DNA of 46,260 nucleotides, from NCBI GenBank assembly GCA_021805245.1, contig JAJZFS010000089.1:1-46260 (forward strand), written 5' to 3'. The number at the start of each line of letters is the position of its first letter. Positions within the stretch are counted from its first letter, which is position 1. Positions 7,740 through 17,349 of the stretch are shown one piece after another. The notes beneath the pieces are model-generated. The model did not search any database, was not told where the DNA came from, and saw only the letters and a program-made list of their open reading frames with translations. This stretch comes from Pseudomonadota bacterium. GTDB taxonomy: Bacteria; Pseudomonadota; Alphaproteobacteria; Micavibrionales; UBA2020. Both the position numbers and the translations under genes were made by a program.

Positions 7740-9473
7740 ATGAGCAGGATGCAGACACTTTTGGGCAAAAATTTCATCCTTTTCGCGGTTCTTGCTGCGG
7801 GATTGGTCTTCGGCGCTGCGCCGGCTCATGCCTTTACCAACGCGCAAATCCAGAGCGCGCAGCACCAGAACGACCAGATCCTGCGTCAACAACAATTGCA
7901 ACAACAAAGCGAGATGGATAAAGCCCTGCGCCTGCGCAGGCACACGCATATCCAAGTGCCGATCCCGAAGATGCAGAAGGGGCACGGCAAGGGCTGCCGC
8001 CTCATCAAGCACATCGAACTGCTCAATGCCGTGCACATGTCGAAGAAAGAAGCAAGAAAACTGACCGCCCCGTTCGAAGGGAAATGCCTCGGGGTCGACC
8101 AGATCGAGAAGCTGATGTCCGGCGTCACGGCGTTTTACATCCGCAAGGGCTATGTCACGACCCGCGTCTATCTGCCCGGACAGAACCTGAAAACGGGCAT
8201 CCTCAAACTGCAGATCGTCCCCGGCGTCGTGCAGTCGATCCAGACCGAAAAAGACAAAACGCATATCAACTACCTCGGCAATATTTTTCCGGGCATCGTC
8301 GGGCATGATCTCAACCTGCGCGATTTCGAGCAGGGGATCGACCAGATCAACCGTCTTCTCTCCAACAACGCGACCATGGACATCGCGCCGGGCAAGCAAG
8401 CGGGGATGAGCGTCGTCACGATCAAAAACAAGCCTTCCAAGCCCTGGCATGTCAGCGCGAGCTACAACGACTATGGCTCCGCGACCACGGGCCGCGACCA
8501 GACGAGCGTCACCGCCAGCTTCGACAACCTCGCGGGGCTTCAGGATTTCACCAGCCTGACGGCGAACAAGACTCTCCCCTTCAATAACGGCTACCACGAA
8601 GCCACGGCCTACAGCCTTTTGATGTCCGTGCCGTTGGGCTATTCCACGCTGTCGTTCAACTACAACAAGTCGAACTACAACAGCACGATCCATTCCGGCG
8701 CGACCAACCTGCACCTCAACGGCACCGACAATGCGGGCACTTTGACGCTTGATCGCGTCGTCTATCGCGATCAGGCAGGCAAGGCCGACGTCAGCGCCGC
8801 TCTTACCAACGACGTCACCAATACTTATATCGACAACCAGTATATCAGCGTCAGCTCGCGCACGCTGACCTATCTGACGCTGGGCGCCAACTACAGCACG
8901 CGCCTTTTGGGGGGCGCCTTCAACGCTGGCGTCGGCTATGCGCGCGGTCTTGGCTTCTTCAATGCTCTGCATGACGGTTCAAGCATCAGCAGCGCCGTGC
9001 CGCACGCCCAGTTCGACAAATACACGCTGACCGCGGGCTACAGCCGTCCTTTCGTCGCGGAGAAACAGCAACTTGTCTTTTCGACGCAGTTCAGCGGCCA
9101 ATACGCGCCCTATGCGCTCTATGGCAGCCAGCAATTTTCCATCGGCGGCCTTTACACGGTGCGCGGTTTTCTCGACGAAGAAATCGCCAACGACGACGGC
9201 TTTTATCTCCGCAACGATCTGACCCTGCTCAAAACCGCCAAATTCGGCAAACGCACCTTCAATATACGCCCGCTGATCGCGCTTGACGTCGGCGCGGCGG
9301 GAAGCGTCCACGCCGGCACGCAAGCCGGTATGCTCGCGGGCGCCGCGGTCGGCACGGACATTTCCAGCGGTCCCGTCGATTTCAACATTCTTGTCGGACA
9401 CCCCCTGATTTATCCAGGCACAGTGGGGCATCCCGGTTTCAACTTGTTAGGACGCCTGTCCATCACCTTTTAA
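7740..9473 (+). CDS. two-partner secretion outer-membrane transporter TpsB (ShlB/FhaC/HecB family)
   Basis: The product is 577 residues, typical for TpsB. The signal peptide (about 1-31, ending AHA) is followed by a Gln-rich linker or plug helix. A POTRA-type periplasmic region with LNAVHMSKKEARKLTAPFEG, then VTAFYIRKGYVTTRVYLPGQ, lies at about 70-150. The rest is a beta-barrel of alternating strands ending in ...LLGRLSITF with a C-terminal aromatic. The conserved lid-loop motif VRGF sits at about residue 473. TpsB proteins recognise the TPS domain of a partner in the periplasm and pass it across the outer membrane. The partner gene starts 20 bases downstream, so the two form an operon. It might also serve the TPS-domain protein at 36392, which has no transporter of its own here. 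Confidence 0.92.
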   Translation: MSRMQTLLGKNFILFAVLAAGLVFGAAPAHAFTNAQIQSAQHQNDQILRQQQLQQQSEMDKALRLRRHTHIQVPIPKMQKGHGKGCRLIKHIELLNAVHMSKKEARKLTAPFEGKCLGVDQIEKLMSGVTAFYIRKGYVTTRVYLPGQNLKTGILKLQIVPGVVQSIQTEKDKTHINYLGNIFPGIVGHDLNLRDFEQGIDQINRLLSNNATMDIAPGKQAGMSVVTIKNKPSKPWHVSASYNDYGSATTGRDQTSVTASFDNLAGLQDFTSLTANKTLPFNNGYHEATAYSLLMSVPLGYSTLSFNYNKSNYNSTIHSGATNLHLNGTDNAGTLTLDRVVYRDQAGKADVSAALTNDVTNTYIDNQYISVSSRTLTYLTLGANYSTRLLGGAFNAGVGYARGLGFFNALHDGSSISSAVPHAQFDKYTLTAGYSRPFVAEKQQLVFSTQFSGQYAPYALYGSQQFSIGGLYTVRGFLDEEIANDDGFYLRNDLTLLKTAKFGKRTFNIRPLIALDVGAAGSVHAGTQAGMLAGAAVGTDISSGPVDFNILVGHPLIYPGTVGHPGFNLLGRLSITF

Positions 9474-9493
9474 AAGAGCTAAAAGAGGCCCCC

Positions 9494-12400
9494 ATGCTTA
9501 CATCCCCCCAAAAAGCCCTTCGCCGTACCAAAATCATCTGTGCGTTGCTCGCCGCAAGCTGCCTCGTCAGCCCCGCCCGCGTATTTGCGCAAGTGACGCC
9601 GGCCGGCACGACGAACACGCAGGTGACCACGGCGCCGAACGGCGTGCCGGTGGTGAACATCGCCAACCCGAACAGCGCGGGCCTCTCCAACAACCAATAC
9701 ACGAACTATAACGTCGATAGCAAAGGCCTCGTCCTCAATAACGACACCGCGACGCAGGCGATGCAGGTGCAGTCGCAGCTCGGGGGCGCGGTTTCGGCCA
9801 ACACCAATCTGACGTCCGAAGCGAAGGTCATTCTGAACCAGGTCGTCTCCACCAACCGTTCGACGCTCGCGGGCTATACGGAAGTCGTGGGCGGCAAGGC
9901 CGACGTCGTCGTCGCCAACCCGAACGGCATCACCTGCGACGGGTGCGGCTTCATCAACATTCCCAACGTCATGCTGACGACCGGCAACCCGAACATCGAC
10001 CCGACGACCGGCGTGCTGCAGAACTTCCTCGTCAACAAGGGCGACATCCTCATCACGGGGCAGGGGCTTGATGCCAGCAATACCGATTATATCGGCCTCT
10101 TCGCCCGCTCCATCACAGTCGCGGGCCAGATCAACGCCAAGGCGCTCGACATCATCGCGGGCGCGAACAGCATCGACTACGCCACCAAGGCCGCAACGGC
10201 GCAAACCCCGACCGGCACGGCGCCGACGCTGGCGATCGACTCCTCCCTGCTCGGCGGCATGTATGCCGACCGCATCCGCCTGATCGCGACCGAAGCGGGC
10301 GTGGGCGTGCGCCTGCTGGGCGACGCGGCGACCGGCGCGGGCGACTTTACGCTCACCTCCGCGGGCACAATCGACGTCGAGGACAAGATTTCATCGAAAA
10401 ACAACATCGCCATCTCCAGCACCGCTTCCGGCACGGATGCGATCAGGGAAACGGACGCCTCTTTGAGCGCGTCGGGCGATCTTTCCCTCACGGATACCAG
10501 CGGCAACATCCATCTGGTCGGTGGGGCGCTGGTCGCGGGCGGCGGCTTAACGCTGACATCGGACACCCTGACCGATCAGGGTGACACGAACAGCATGACC
10601 AACGACAACATGCGCTATGCCACGGGCAATGTGACGCTCTCGCAAAGCGGCGACGCCACGCTGGACGACACCAGCTTCGGCGCGGGCGGCGCATTGAAAG
10701 TCACTACCGCGGCGCTGACTGTCGGCGCGGACGGAGAAACGATATACGGAGGCACTGTCAATATCACATCCACCAACGACCTCGCGCTCGCGGGAGCGGT
10801 GGTGAACAGTACGGGCAATCTTGTGCTGACCTCCACGGGCGGACAGATCACGGATTCTTCCGCAAGCGGGCAGGGCATTCAGAGCCAAAACGGCACCGTT
10901 ACCCTTGAGGCCGCGAACGGTCTTGACAATGCGGGTGCCATAAGCGCGGCCACGGGCGGCATTAATGCCCTTATCGGAGGCACGCTCAGCAACAGCGGCA
11001 CGTTGTACGCCAAAGATGCTATCAGCATTAAAGATTACAGCGGCAACGGTACGGAAGACGTTACCAGCAGCGGCAAGATCGTCGCTGACGGCAGCCTCGG
11101 CATCACTGCGGACACGCTGACCAACGAAAACGGCGCGGACATGCAGTCCGGTACCGGTACGAACTTTAATGTCACGACGCTGGACAACAGCGGCACGCTG
11201 ACCGCAGCAACGAACGCGAGCGATACGGGCACGATCAATGCCAGTTCCCTCACTAATGCTGTGACGGGCATCCTGCAATCCGCCGGCGCGCTTGTCCTCA
11301 ACATCAAAAACACTCTGGTCAATGAATACAAAATTCTTAGCACCGGCGATCTGGCCATTAATGAAAGCAACAGCACAGTCACGCTAACCGTCAACAACAA
11401 TGCTGCCGGCATCATGCAGGCGGGCGGCACGCTCCATATCAAGGGGGCGGGGGGCAGCGACAACGTGTCCATCGGCACGCAAAACGGCGGCATACTCGCC
11501 AACGCCCTCGACTTCAACGTTTCGTCCCTGACGAACGGCGGCACGATCCAGGGCGGCGGTGGCGCCAGTACGGTGGACGTCGGCGGCACGCTGACAAACA
11601 ACGCAAACTCCCTGATCAACCTTGCGACATCGTCTTCCGGTACGGGCACGATCAACGCGACCGACCTGACCAATAACGGCACGATCCAGTCCGCCGGCAG
11701 CCTGACGGCCAACATCAGCAATATGCTGACGGACGCCAACAACGCTAAAATCATTGCCGGCACCGATCTTACGCTCGGCGTATATTCGCTCTCCATGGGC
11801 GGCTCGGGGTCCGCCCTCATCGCGGCGCAATCCGGCACCGGCACGGGCAAATACACCTTCAGCACCGGCCTGACCAACAAGGGCGCGCTGTTCTCCGGCG
11901 ACGATCTCACGGTTTCCGCGCCGTCTATCGATAACACATCAACCGGCGGCATCGCCGCGACAGGCAACCTGACCGTCACCGCGACCGGCAACGGCTTCAC
12001 GAACTACGGCGCGCTTTACGGCGGCACGTCGCTGACCGCGCAGGCGATCGGCAACTGGTTCACCAACGAAGATGCGGGCACGATGGACGGCGGCAATATC
12101 AGCGTCCTCTCTTATGGGTTTATCAATAATAACAACATCAATGCCAGCGGCGACCTGACGGTCAACGCAACTTACTTCTATAACGAAGTGACGGGCGGCG
12201 ACCAGCGCGCCTGGAGCTACGGCGCTTCGACGACGACCAGCACGGGCTGGAGTAGCGATCCGTCGGGTCTTCTCTGGGGCCAAAGCGCCGACGACTACTA
12301 TACGAGGACATGGACGAACTCCCAATATTACACGGCCCAGGCGACACACAAACCGCAGATGGAAGCGGGCGGCACGCTCAGCATCAGCAACTTCCAGTCC

Positions 12401-15400
12401 GGTCTGAACCTCGGCGGCATCATCTCCGGTCATACTGTCGACATCTCCACCACGCAGGGTGGCGCGAGCTTTACTAACGACGATTACAGTCTGACGACGC
12501 TCAACTACACGGAAACGTGGAGCGATCACGTCTCCTGCTGCTCCAAGGTCATTTATCTCGACTATTCCGGTCCCAACAATGACACGACCTCGCACACCAC
12601 CAGCCAGACTTCCTACGGCGGCGGCATTTACGCGACCAATCTGAACGCCAGCGGCTTCTCGCTCACCAACGCGGGCAGCCCCTATGCGGCGAATGTCAAC
12701 AGCACTACTAATTCCGACACCCTCTCCGGCAGCACCTCCACCACTTCGGGCGCGGGCACGGTCACGCTCGGCGGCCTCACCATCACGCTGCCGACGAACC
12801 CGAACGGCTATTTCATCGTCAGCAAGGACCCGAATTCCCACTACCTGATCGAGACCAACCCGATGTACAGCGTCGGCTCGTCGTTCCTTGGCTCCGACTA
12901 CATGATCAAGACCTACGGCCTCGACCCCGATGCCGTCGAACGCCGCCTCGGCGACGCGAACTACGAAGGCAGCCTCATCAAACAGCAGGTCTTGAACGAC
13001 GGCGCGGCCGCAATTCTCGGCACGGGCGACCAGGCCGCCGCGATGCAGCAACTGATGGATAACGGGGTGACCGAAGGCAAATCCCTCGGCCTGAAACTCG
13101 GCGTTGCGCCCACGGCGGCGCAGCTCGCCAACCTGAAATCCAACATGGTGTGGATGGTGGATACGGTCGTTGACGGCCAGCACGTCCTCGCCCCCGTCGT
13201 TTACCTCAGCGCGGCGACGAAATCGCAAATCACGGGCGGCGCGGTCATCGCGGCAGCCAATACCAACATGAACCTGACCTCGCTCACCAACACCGGCGGC
13301 ACGATCTCGGGCAGCGACAACCTCAACATCACGACGTCGGGCAACATCACCAACACCAGCGGCACGCTCTCCGGCGGCAACGTCAGCCTCGCCTCGACCA
13401 ACGGCAGCATCATCAACCAGACGCTGGCGCAAACCTCCGGCGGCACAGGCAACGAGCATACCGATATCGGCAAGACGGCGAGCATCGGCGCGACCGGCGA
13501 TCTTTCGATGAACGCCAAGAACGACATTACCAACAAAGGCGCGAACGTGAGCGCGGGCGGCAACGCCAGCCTCAACGCGGGCAACAACATCACCTTCACG
13601 AATATCGAAGATAATGAATCGTCGCAAACGCATACGCATAGCGGCAACGCGGGCCTCTTCGGCAGCGGTAACTCAACCGATACGACCACCACCACCGGCA
13701 CGAACATCGGCTCCAACCTCAGCGTCGGCGGCAACCTGACCAGCAAGAGCGGCAATGACACGACCATTCAGGGCAGCAACGTCAACGTGACGGGCAACGG
13801 CTCGGTCACGGCGGGCGGCAACATCAATATTCTGGATGGCCAGAACACCTCCGATACCTCCACCTCGAGTACCCGCAGCGGCGCGGGCGTCGGCGGCGGC
13901 CTCTATGGCACGACCACCACGACGGACACCGACAATAAAAGCACCAGCGTCGCCTCCAACGTCAACTTCGGCGGCAATGCCAGCCTGAACGCGGGCGGCG
14001 ACCTCACGCTGCAGGGCAGCCACGCCAGCGCGGGCGGCAACATGGACGTCAACGCCACGGACGTCAACGTCCTCGCGGGCCGTAACACCGAAACCCACAC
14101 AACCACGACGTCCACGACGACCTTCGGCAAGATTGACACCGGCACCAGCAGCAACAGCTCCGGTGCGAGCGCGGGCGCGCAGGCGGACAGCGGCAGCAAC
14201 GCCGACCAAGGCGGGCACGCCGGTGCGGACGCAAATGCCGGCGCACAGGCCAGCAATACCGACCAAGGCGGCGTGACGCTCTCCGAAACCAACACGACGT
14301 CGACGGCGCATTACATGTCGAATGCGGCGGGCTCGTCGCTTTCCTCCGGCGGCAACATGAACATCAACGCCAAGAATGACGTGAACATCGTCGGCTCGAA
14401 CGTCAATGCGGGCGGCGATGCCAACGTCAACGCCAAGAACGTCAACGTCCTCGCGGCGCAGAACATCGACACCACCACCACTACCACGTCCGATACCAAG
14501 ACCGGCCTCTACGGCACGAGCAATAACACCGCGAAAGCAAATGCGGATGCCAATGCCAATGCCCAGCAGGGCGGCAACGGCAACCCCTCGGCGAATGCCG
14601 GCGCGAATGCCAGCGCTTCGGCCAACAGCGACAATACGCTTGCTTTGGTGCAGAGCGACCAGAGCACGGATAACGTGACGGATATCACGCACACCGGCAG
14701 CGGCATCACCTCCGGCGGCAACATGAACATCAACGCGCAGAACGACCTGAACGTCAACGGCTCGAAACTGAGCGCGGGCGGCAACGCTGACCTCAATGCG
14801 ACGAACATGAGCTTCACCGCCGCGACCGACAGCCACACCGAGACGAAGACGGACAGCAACACCGCCGTCGGCCTCTATGCCTCGGCGGGCGCCAACGCGC
14901 AAGCCGGCGCGAACGCGGGCGCACAAGGCATGATCGGCAGTGCCGACGCCAGTGCCGGCGCCGACGCCAACGCGGGTGTAGGCCTTTATGGCACCAACAC
15001 CACTTCGGGCAGCATTCAAGGCTCGACCACGGCACAGACCAGCATGATCAGCGCGGGCGGCAACCTCACCCGCAACGCTTCGAACGACATCACCGATCAG
15101 GGCACGCAGATCAATGCGGGCGGCAACTTCAGCCAGTCGTCCAAGACCTGGGAAAGCAACGCCGCGCAGAACACCACCTTCTCGTCGAACTCGTCAGACA
15201 CCAACACCGCGAAACTCGGCCTCTATGCCGACGCCAACGCCGGTGCTTCGGCGGGCGCCAGCGACCTGACGGGCACGAACACCAGCGCAGGTGCCGACGC
15301 TTCGGCCGGCCTCGAAGCGTCCTACAGCGGCGACAAGGAAACCAACAGCGCCACCTCGAGCAACGCCGTCGTTTCCAATATCCACGCGGGCGGCAACGTC

Positions 15401-17224
15401 ACCACGAACACCAGCGGCGCGGCTTCACTTGAAGGCACCAATATGTCTTCCGGCGGCGACATGACGCTGAATGCGGGCTCGCTGAACTACACCGCGGCGC
15501 ATAACACCTCCACCTCCAGCAGTTCGAGCCGCAAAATCGATGCCGACCTGAAAGTGGGCGTCGATGCCACCCATGCCGTCACCGGCAGCGTCAGCGGCGA
15601 TTACGGCCAGAGCAGCAGCTCCAGCAGCGAGAACGACGCCGTCGCCGGCGGCATGAACGCGGGCGGAAATCTGCACGTCAATACCACTGGCGACGCCAAC
15701 TTCGAGGGCACGAACCTCGCAGCGGGCGGCGACGCGGGCATCAACGCGGGCGGCAACGTCAACTTCACCGCCGCGCACAACACCAAGTCGAGCTCGAGCA
15801 GCGGCTTCGACGTCGGCGGCAGCCTTTCGGCCTCCAAGAGCAAGGGCGGCGGCAAGAGCAGCTCCAGCCAGGGTTTCAGCGTCAACGGCAGCTATAACAC
15901 ATCGCAGAGCAGCGAGAACGACGCCGTCACCGGATCGATCAAGTCCGGCGGCAACCTCAGCGTCGCGTCGGGCAAGAACGCCACCTTCGAAGGCACCAAC
16001 CTTTCCTCCGGCGGCAATACCTCCGTCGCCGCCAAGGGTGATGTCAGCTTCAATGCCGCGCAAAGCACCTCCAGCTCCAGCGGCTTCAACGTCGGCGGCA
16101 GCATCGGCGGCAGCAAGGGCAGCAAGTCCGACACCAACAAGGGCACCAGCGAAAAGTCCTCCGGCGGTTCGTTCAGCCTGAACGGCGGCTATAACGACAG
16201 CGGCTCCACTACCGAAGCGGCCTCGAACATCAACTCCGGCGGCTCGGTTACCGTCAGCTCCGGCCACGACGTCAACCTGCAGGGCACCAACATCGCCTCT
16301 ACGGGCACGACGTCGCTCAACGCCAAGCATGACGTCAACTTCACCGCGACGCAGAACACCTCGCACTCCTTCGGCGCGAGCGGCAGCATCGGTGGCGGCA
16401 CGAGTACGAAAGTCTCGACAGACAGCAAGTCAAGCAGCCAGGCGAAGACCGAAAAGAAAAACACAGGCTCGGTCGGCTTCGGCGTCTCGGGCGGCAACCA
16501 GACCGATGAGAACGGCGGCAGCATCACCGCGGGCAATATCTCGATCAACTCCGGTAACGACACCACGCTCGTCGGCACCAAGACCCACAGCGCGGGCGAT
16601 ACCACCGTCAACGCCGGCGGCCAGGTCAACCTTGAAGCCGCGCACAGTAGCGGTTTCTCGGGCGGCATCGGCGGCGGCGCCAGCGTCACCAAGAGCAGTG
16701 AATCACAAGCCAACAACCCCAATCTTCCGAACGGAAATAAATCTTCCACCAAGGGGATGGGCGGCCTCTCACAACTCGGCATCTCCGGCAACTCCAGCGA
16801 TCAGGGGGTTGACATGAGCAGCGGTGGCAATCTGACCATCAATTCCGGGGGCAAGACCACCATGCAGGGCAGCAAGCTTTCCGCAGACGGCAATGCCAGT
16901 GTCAACGCCAAGGGCGGCATCGAGAAAAAGACCACTGTCGGCGTTCACGGCAAGCTGGGTCTGAGCGAAGCGGGCGCGGGCGTCAGCATCCAGACGGCGC
17001 AGATCATTTCTAAAAACATCGCAAAATCTCCGGAGGCCGCGAAACTGGCAAAGAGTTTCACCACGATCGAGAACAATCCCAACCTCACACGGGCGCAGAA
17101 GTTCACGGCGATGGCCGACCAGATCAAGAACGATGCTTCGCTGACAAAGGCAGAAAAGTCGAACATGCTCGCCGCGCTCGACAAACAAGAGAAAACTCTC
17201 GACGCGACCGACACCTCGAATTAA
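9494..17224 (+). CDS. giant two-partner secretion exoprotein TpsA (filamentous haemagglutinin/CdiA-like, no toxin domain seen)
   Basis: The product is 2576 residues. After a signal peptide (about 1-32, ending FAQ) comes a TPS domain (about 33-280) with GLSNNQYTNYNVDSKGLVLN and the hallmark NPNGITCDGCGF near residue 142. Haemagglutinin beta-helix repeats follow. A Tyr/Trp-rich segment lies at about 895-1040, and a region starting YLIETNPMY near 1117 with SDYMIKTYGLDPDAVERRLG matches the conserved middle part of CdiA/haemagglutinin proteins. A second repeat block (about 1340-2475) comes next, then a short charged helical C-terminus of about 85 residues. No VENN pretoxin motif, toxin domain or downstream immunity gene is visible, so an adhesin or biofilm protein is more likely than a contact-dependent inhibitor. 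AAGAGG upstream supports the start. TpsB precedes it. Confidence 0.93.
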   Translation: MLTSPQKALRRTKIICALLAASCLVSPARVFAQVTPAGTTNTQVTTAPNGVPVVNIANPNSAGLSNNQYTNYNVDSKGLVLNNDTATQAMQVQSQLGGAVSANTNLTSEAKVILNQVVSTNRSTLAGYTEVVGGKADVVVANPNGITCDGCGFINIPNVMLTTGNPNIDPTTGVLQNFLVNKGDILITGQGLDASNTDYIGLFARSITVAGQINAKALDIIAGANSIDYATKAATAQTPTGTAPTLAIDSSLLGGMYADRIRLIATEAGVGVRLLGDAATGAGDFTLTSAGTIDVEDKISSKNNIAISSTASGTDAIRETDASLSASGDLSLTDTSGNIHLVGGALVAGGGLTLTSDTLTDQGDTNSMTNDNMRYATGNVTLSQSGDATLDDTSFGAGGALKVTTAALTVGADGETIYGGTVNITSTNDLALAGAVVNSTGNLVLTSTGGQITDSSASGQGIQSQNGTVTLEAANGLDNAGAISAATGGINALIGGTLSNSGTLYAKDAISIKDYSGNGTEDVTSSGKIVADGSLGITADTLTNENGADMQSGTGTNFNVTTLDNSGTLTAATNASDTGTINASSLTNAVTGILQSAGALVLNIKNTLVNEYKILSTGDLAINESNSTVTLTVNNNAAGIMQAGGTLHIKGAGGSDNVSIGTQNGGILANALDFNVSSLTNGGTIQGGGGASTVDVGGTLTNNANSLINLATSSSGTGTINATDLTNNGTIQSAGSLTANISNMLTDANNAKIIAGTDLTLGVYSLSMGGSGSALIAAQSGTGTGKYTFSTGLTNKGALFSGDDLTVSAPSIDNTSTGGIAATGNLTVTATGNGFTNYGALYGGTSLTAQAIGNWFTNEDAGTMDGGNISVLSYGFINNNNINASGDLTVNATYFYNEVTGGDQRAWSYGASTTTSTGWSSDPSGLLWGQSADDYYTRTWTNSQYYTAQATHKPQMEAGGTLSISNFQSGLNLGGIISGHTVDISTTQGGASFTNDDYSLTTLNYTETWSDHVSCCSKVIYLDYSGPNNDTTSHTTSQTSYGGGIYATNLNASGFSLTNAGSPYAANVNSTTNSDTLSGSTSTTSGAGTVTLGGLTITLPTNPNGYFIVSKDPNSHYLIETNPMYSVGSSFLGSDYMIKTYGLDPDAVERRLGDANYEGSLIKQQVLNDGAAAILGTGDQAAAMQQLMDNGVTEGKSLGLKLGVAPTAAQLANLKSNMVWMVDTVVDGQHVLAPVVYLSAATKSQITGGAVIAAANTNMNLTSLTNTGGTISGSDNLNITTSGNITNTSGTLSGGNVSLASTNGSIINQTLAQTSGGTGNEHTDIGKTASIGATGDLSMNAKNDITNKGANVSAGGNASLNAGNNITFTNIEDNESSQTHTHSGNAGLFGSGNSTDTTTTTGTNIGSNLSVGGNLTSKSGNDTTIQGSNVNVTGNGSVTAGGNINILDGQNTSDTSTSSTRSGAGVGGGLYGTTTTTDTDNKSTSVASNVNFGGNASLNAGGDLTLQGSHASAGGNMDVNATDVNVLAGRNTETHTTTTSTTTFGKIDTGTSSNSSGASAGAQADSGSNADQGGHAGADANAGAQASNTDQGGVTLSETNTTSTAHYMSNAAGSSLSSGGNMNINAKNDVNIVGSNVNAGGDANVNAKNVNVLAAQNIDTTTTTTSDTKTGLYGTSNNTAKANADANANAQQGGNGNPSANAGANASASANSDNTLALVQSDQSTDNVTDITHTGSGITSGGNMNINAQNDLNVNGSKLSAGGNADLNATNMSFTAATDSHTETKTDSNTAVGLYASAGANAQAGANAGAQGMIGSADASAGADANAGVGLYGTNTTSGSIQGSTTAQTSMISAGGNLTRNASNDITDQGTQINAGGNFSQSSKTWESNAAQNTTFSSNSSDTNTAKLGLYADANAGASAGASDLTGTNTSAGADASAGLEASYSGDKETNSATSSNAVVSNIHAGGNVTTNTSGAASLEGTNMSSGGDMTLNAGSLNYTAAHNTSTSSSSSRKIDADLKVGVDATHAVTGSVSGDYGQSSSSSSENDAVAGGMNAGGNLHVNTTGDANFEGTNLAAGGDAGINAGGNVNFTAAHNTKSSSSSGFDVGGSLSASKSKGGGKSSSSQGFSVNGSYNTSQSSENDAVTGSIKSGGNLSVASGKNATFEGTNLSSGGNTSVAAKGDVSFNAAQSTSSSSGFNVGGSIGGSKGSKSDTNKGTSEKSSGGSFSLNGGYNDSGSTTEAASNINSGGSVTVSSGHDVNLQGTNIASTGTTSLNAKHDVNFTATQNTSHSFGASGSIGGGTSTKVSTDSKSSSQAKTEKKNTGSVGFGVSGGNQTDENGGSITAGNISINSGNDTTLVGTKTHSAGDTTVNAGGQVNLEAAHSSGFSGGIGGGASVTKSSESQANNPNLPNGNKSSTKGMGGLSQLGISGNSSDQGVDMSSGGNLTINSGGKTTMQGSKLSADGNASVNAKGGIEKKTTVGVHGKLGLSEAGAGVSIQTAQIISKNIAKSPEAAKLAKSFTTIENNPNLTRAQKFTAMADQIKNDASLTKAEKSNMLAALDKQEKTLDATDTSN
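13530..16890 (+). repeat. second haemagglutinin repeat block of TpsA, with periodic low-complexity inserts
   Basis: About a dozen diverged units of 90-125 residues are visible. Each has a GSNV/GTNL-type turn, an xAGGNxxxNA strand, a VNxxAAxNT strand and a variable Ser/Thr loop. Four consecutive units carry Ala/Gly/Asn/Asp-rich inserts, starting near 14153, 14521, 14877 and 15224. The next four units instead carry Ser-rich loops near 15507, 15781, 16063 and 16357. An exact 28-base direct repeat occurs at 14343-14370 and 14709-14736. Confidence 0.85.
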
Positions 17225-17243
17225 GGAGAGGTATCTCAAGCGC

Positions 17244-17285
17244 GCGGAATTTTCTGCATTTTTGCTGTTCAGCGGAGAATTCCGC
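17244..17285 (+). terminator. long hairpin after tpsA, possible terminator without U-tract
   Basis: GCGGAATTTTC (17244-17254) pairs with GAGAATTCCGC (17275-17285), 11 base pairs including one G-U, across a 20-base loop. No T-run follows, so it may be an RNA 3'-end stabiliser or a weak or factor-dependent terminator. Confidence 0.45.
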
Positions 17286-17349
17286 TGACGGGTGTGCGCC
17301 GCAAGCCGCCCGCTATACCCTTATAAAGGTTTCCGGACGAAGCTCGTGA

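Noticed and set aside
7641-8972. 443-codon minus-strand frame opposite tpsB
   Set aside because: Antisense shadow of a GC-rich gene with clear TpsB motifs; composition is not protein-like.
10547-16366. Several long minus-strand frames (148-566 codons) opposite tpsA
   Set aside because: They are Val/Arg/Ala-rich shadows caused by the repeated Asn-Gly-Thr codons of tpsA; no ribosome sites or known domains.
13530-16890. Repeat block considered as CRISPR or satellite DNA
   Set aside because: Units are in-frame, diverged protein repeats of 90-125 residues, with no constant repeat and unique spacers.
16921-17349. CdiA toxin and CdiI immunity module
   Set aside because: No VENN motif, toxin motif or small plus-strand gene between tpsA and recQ.
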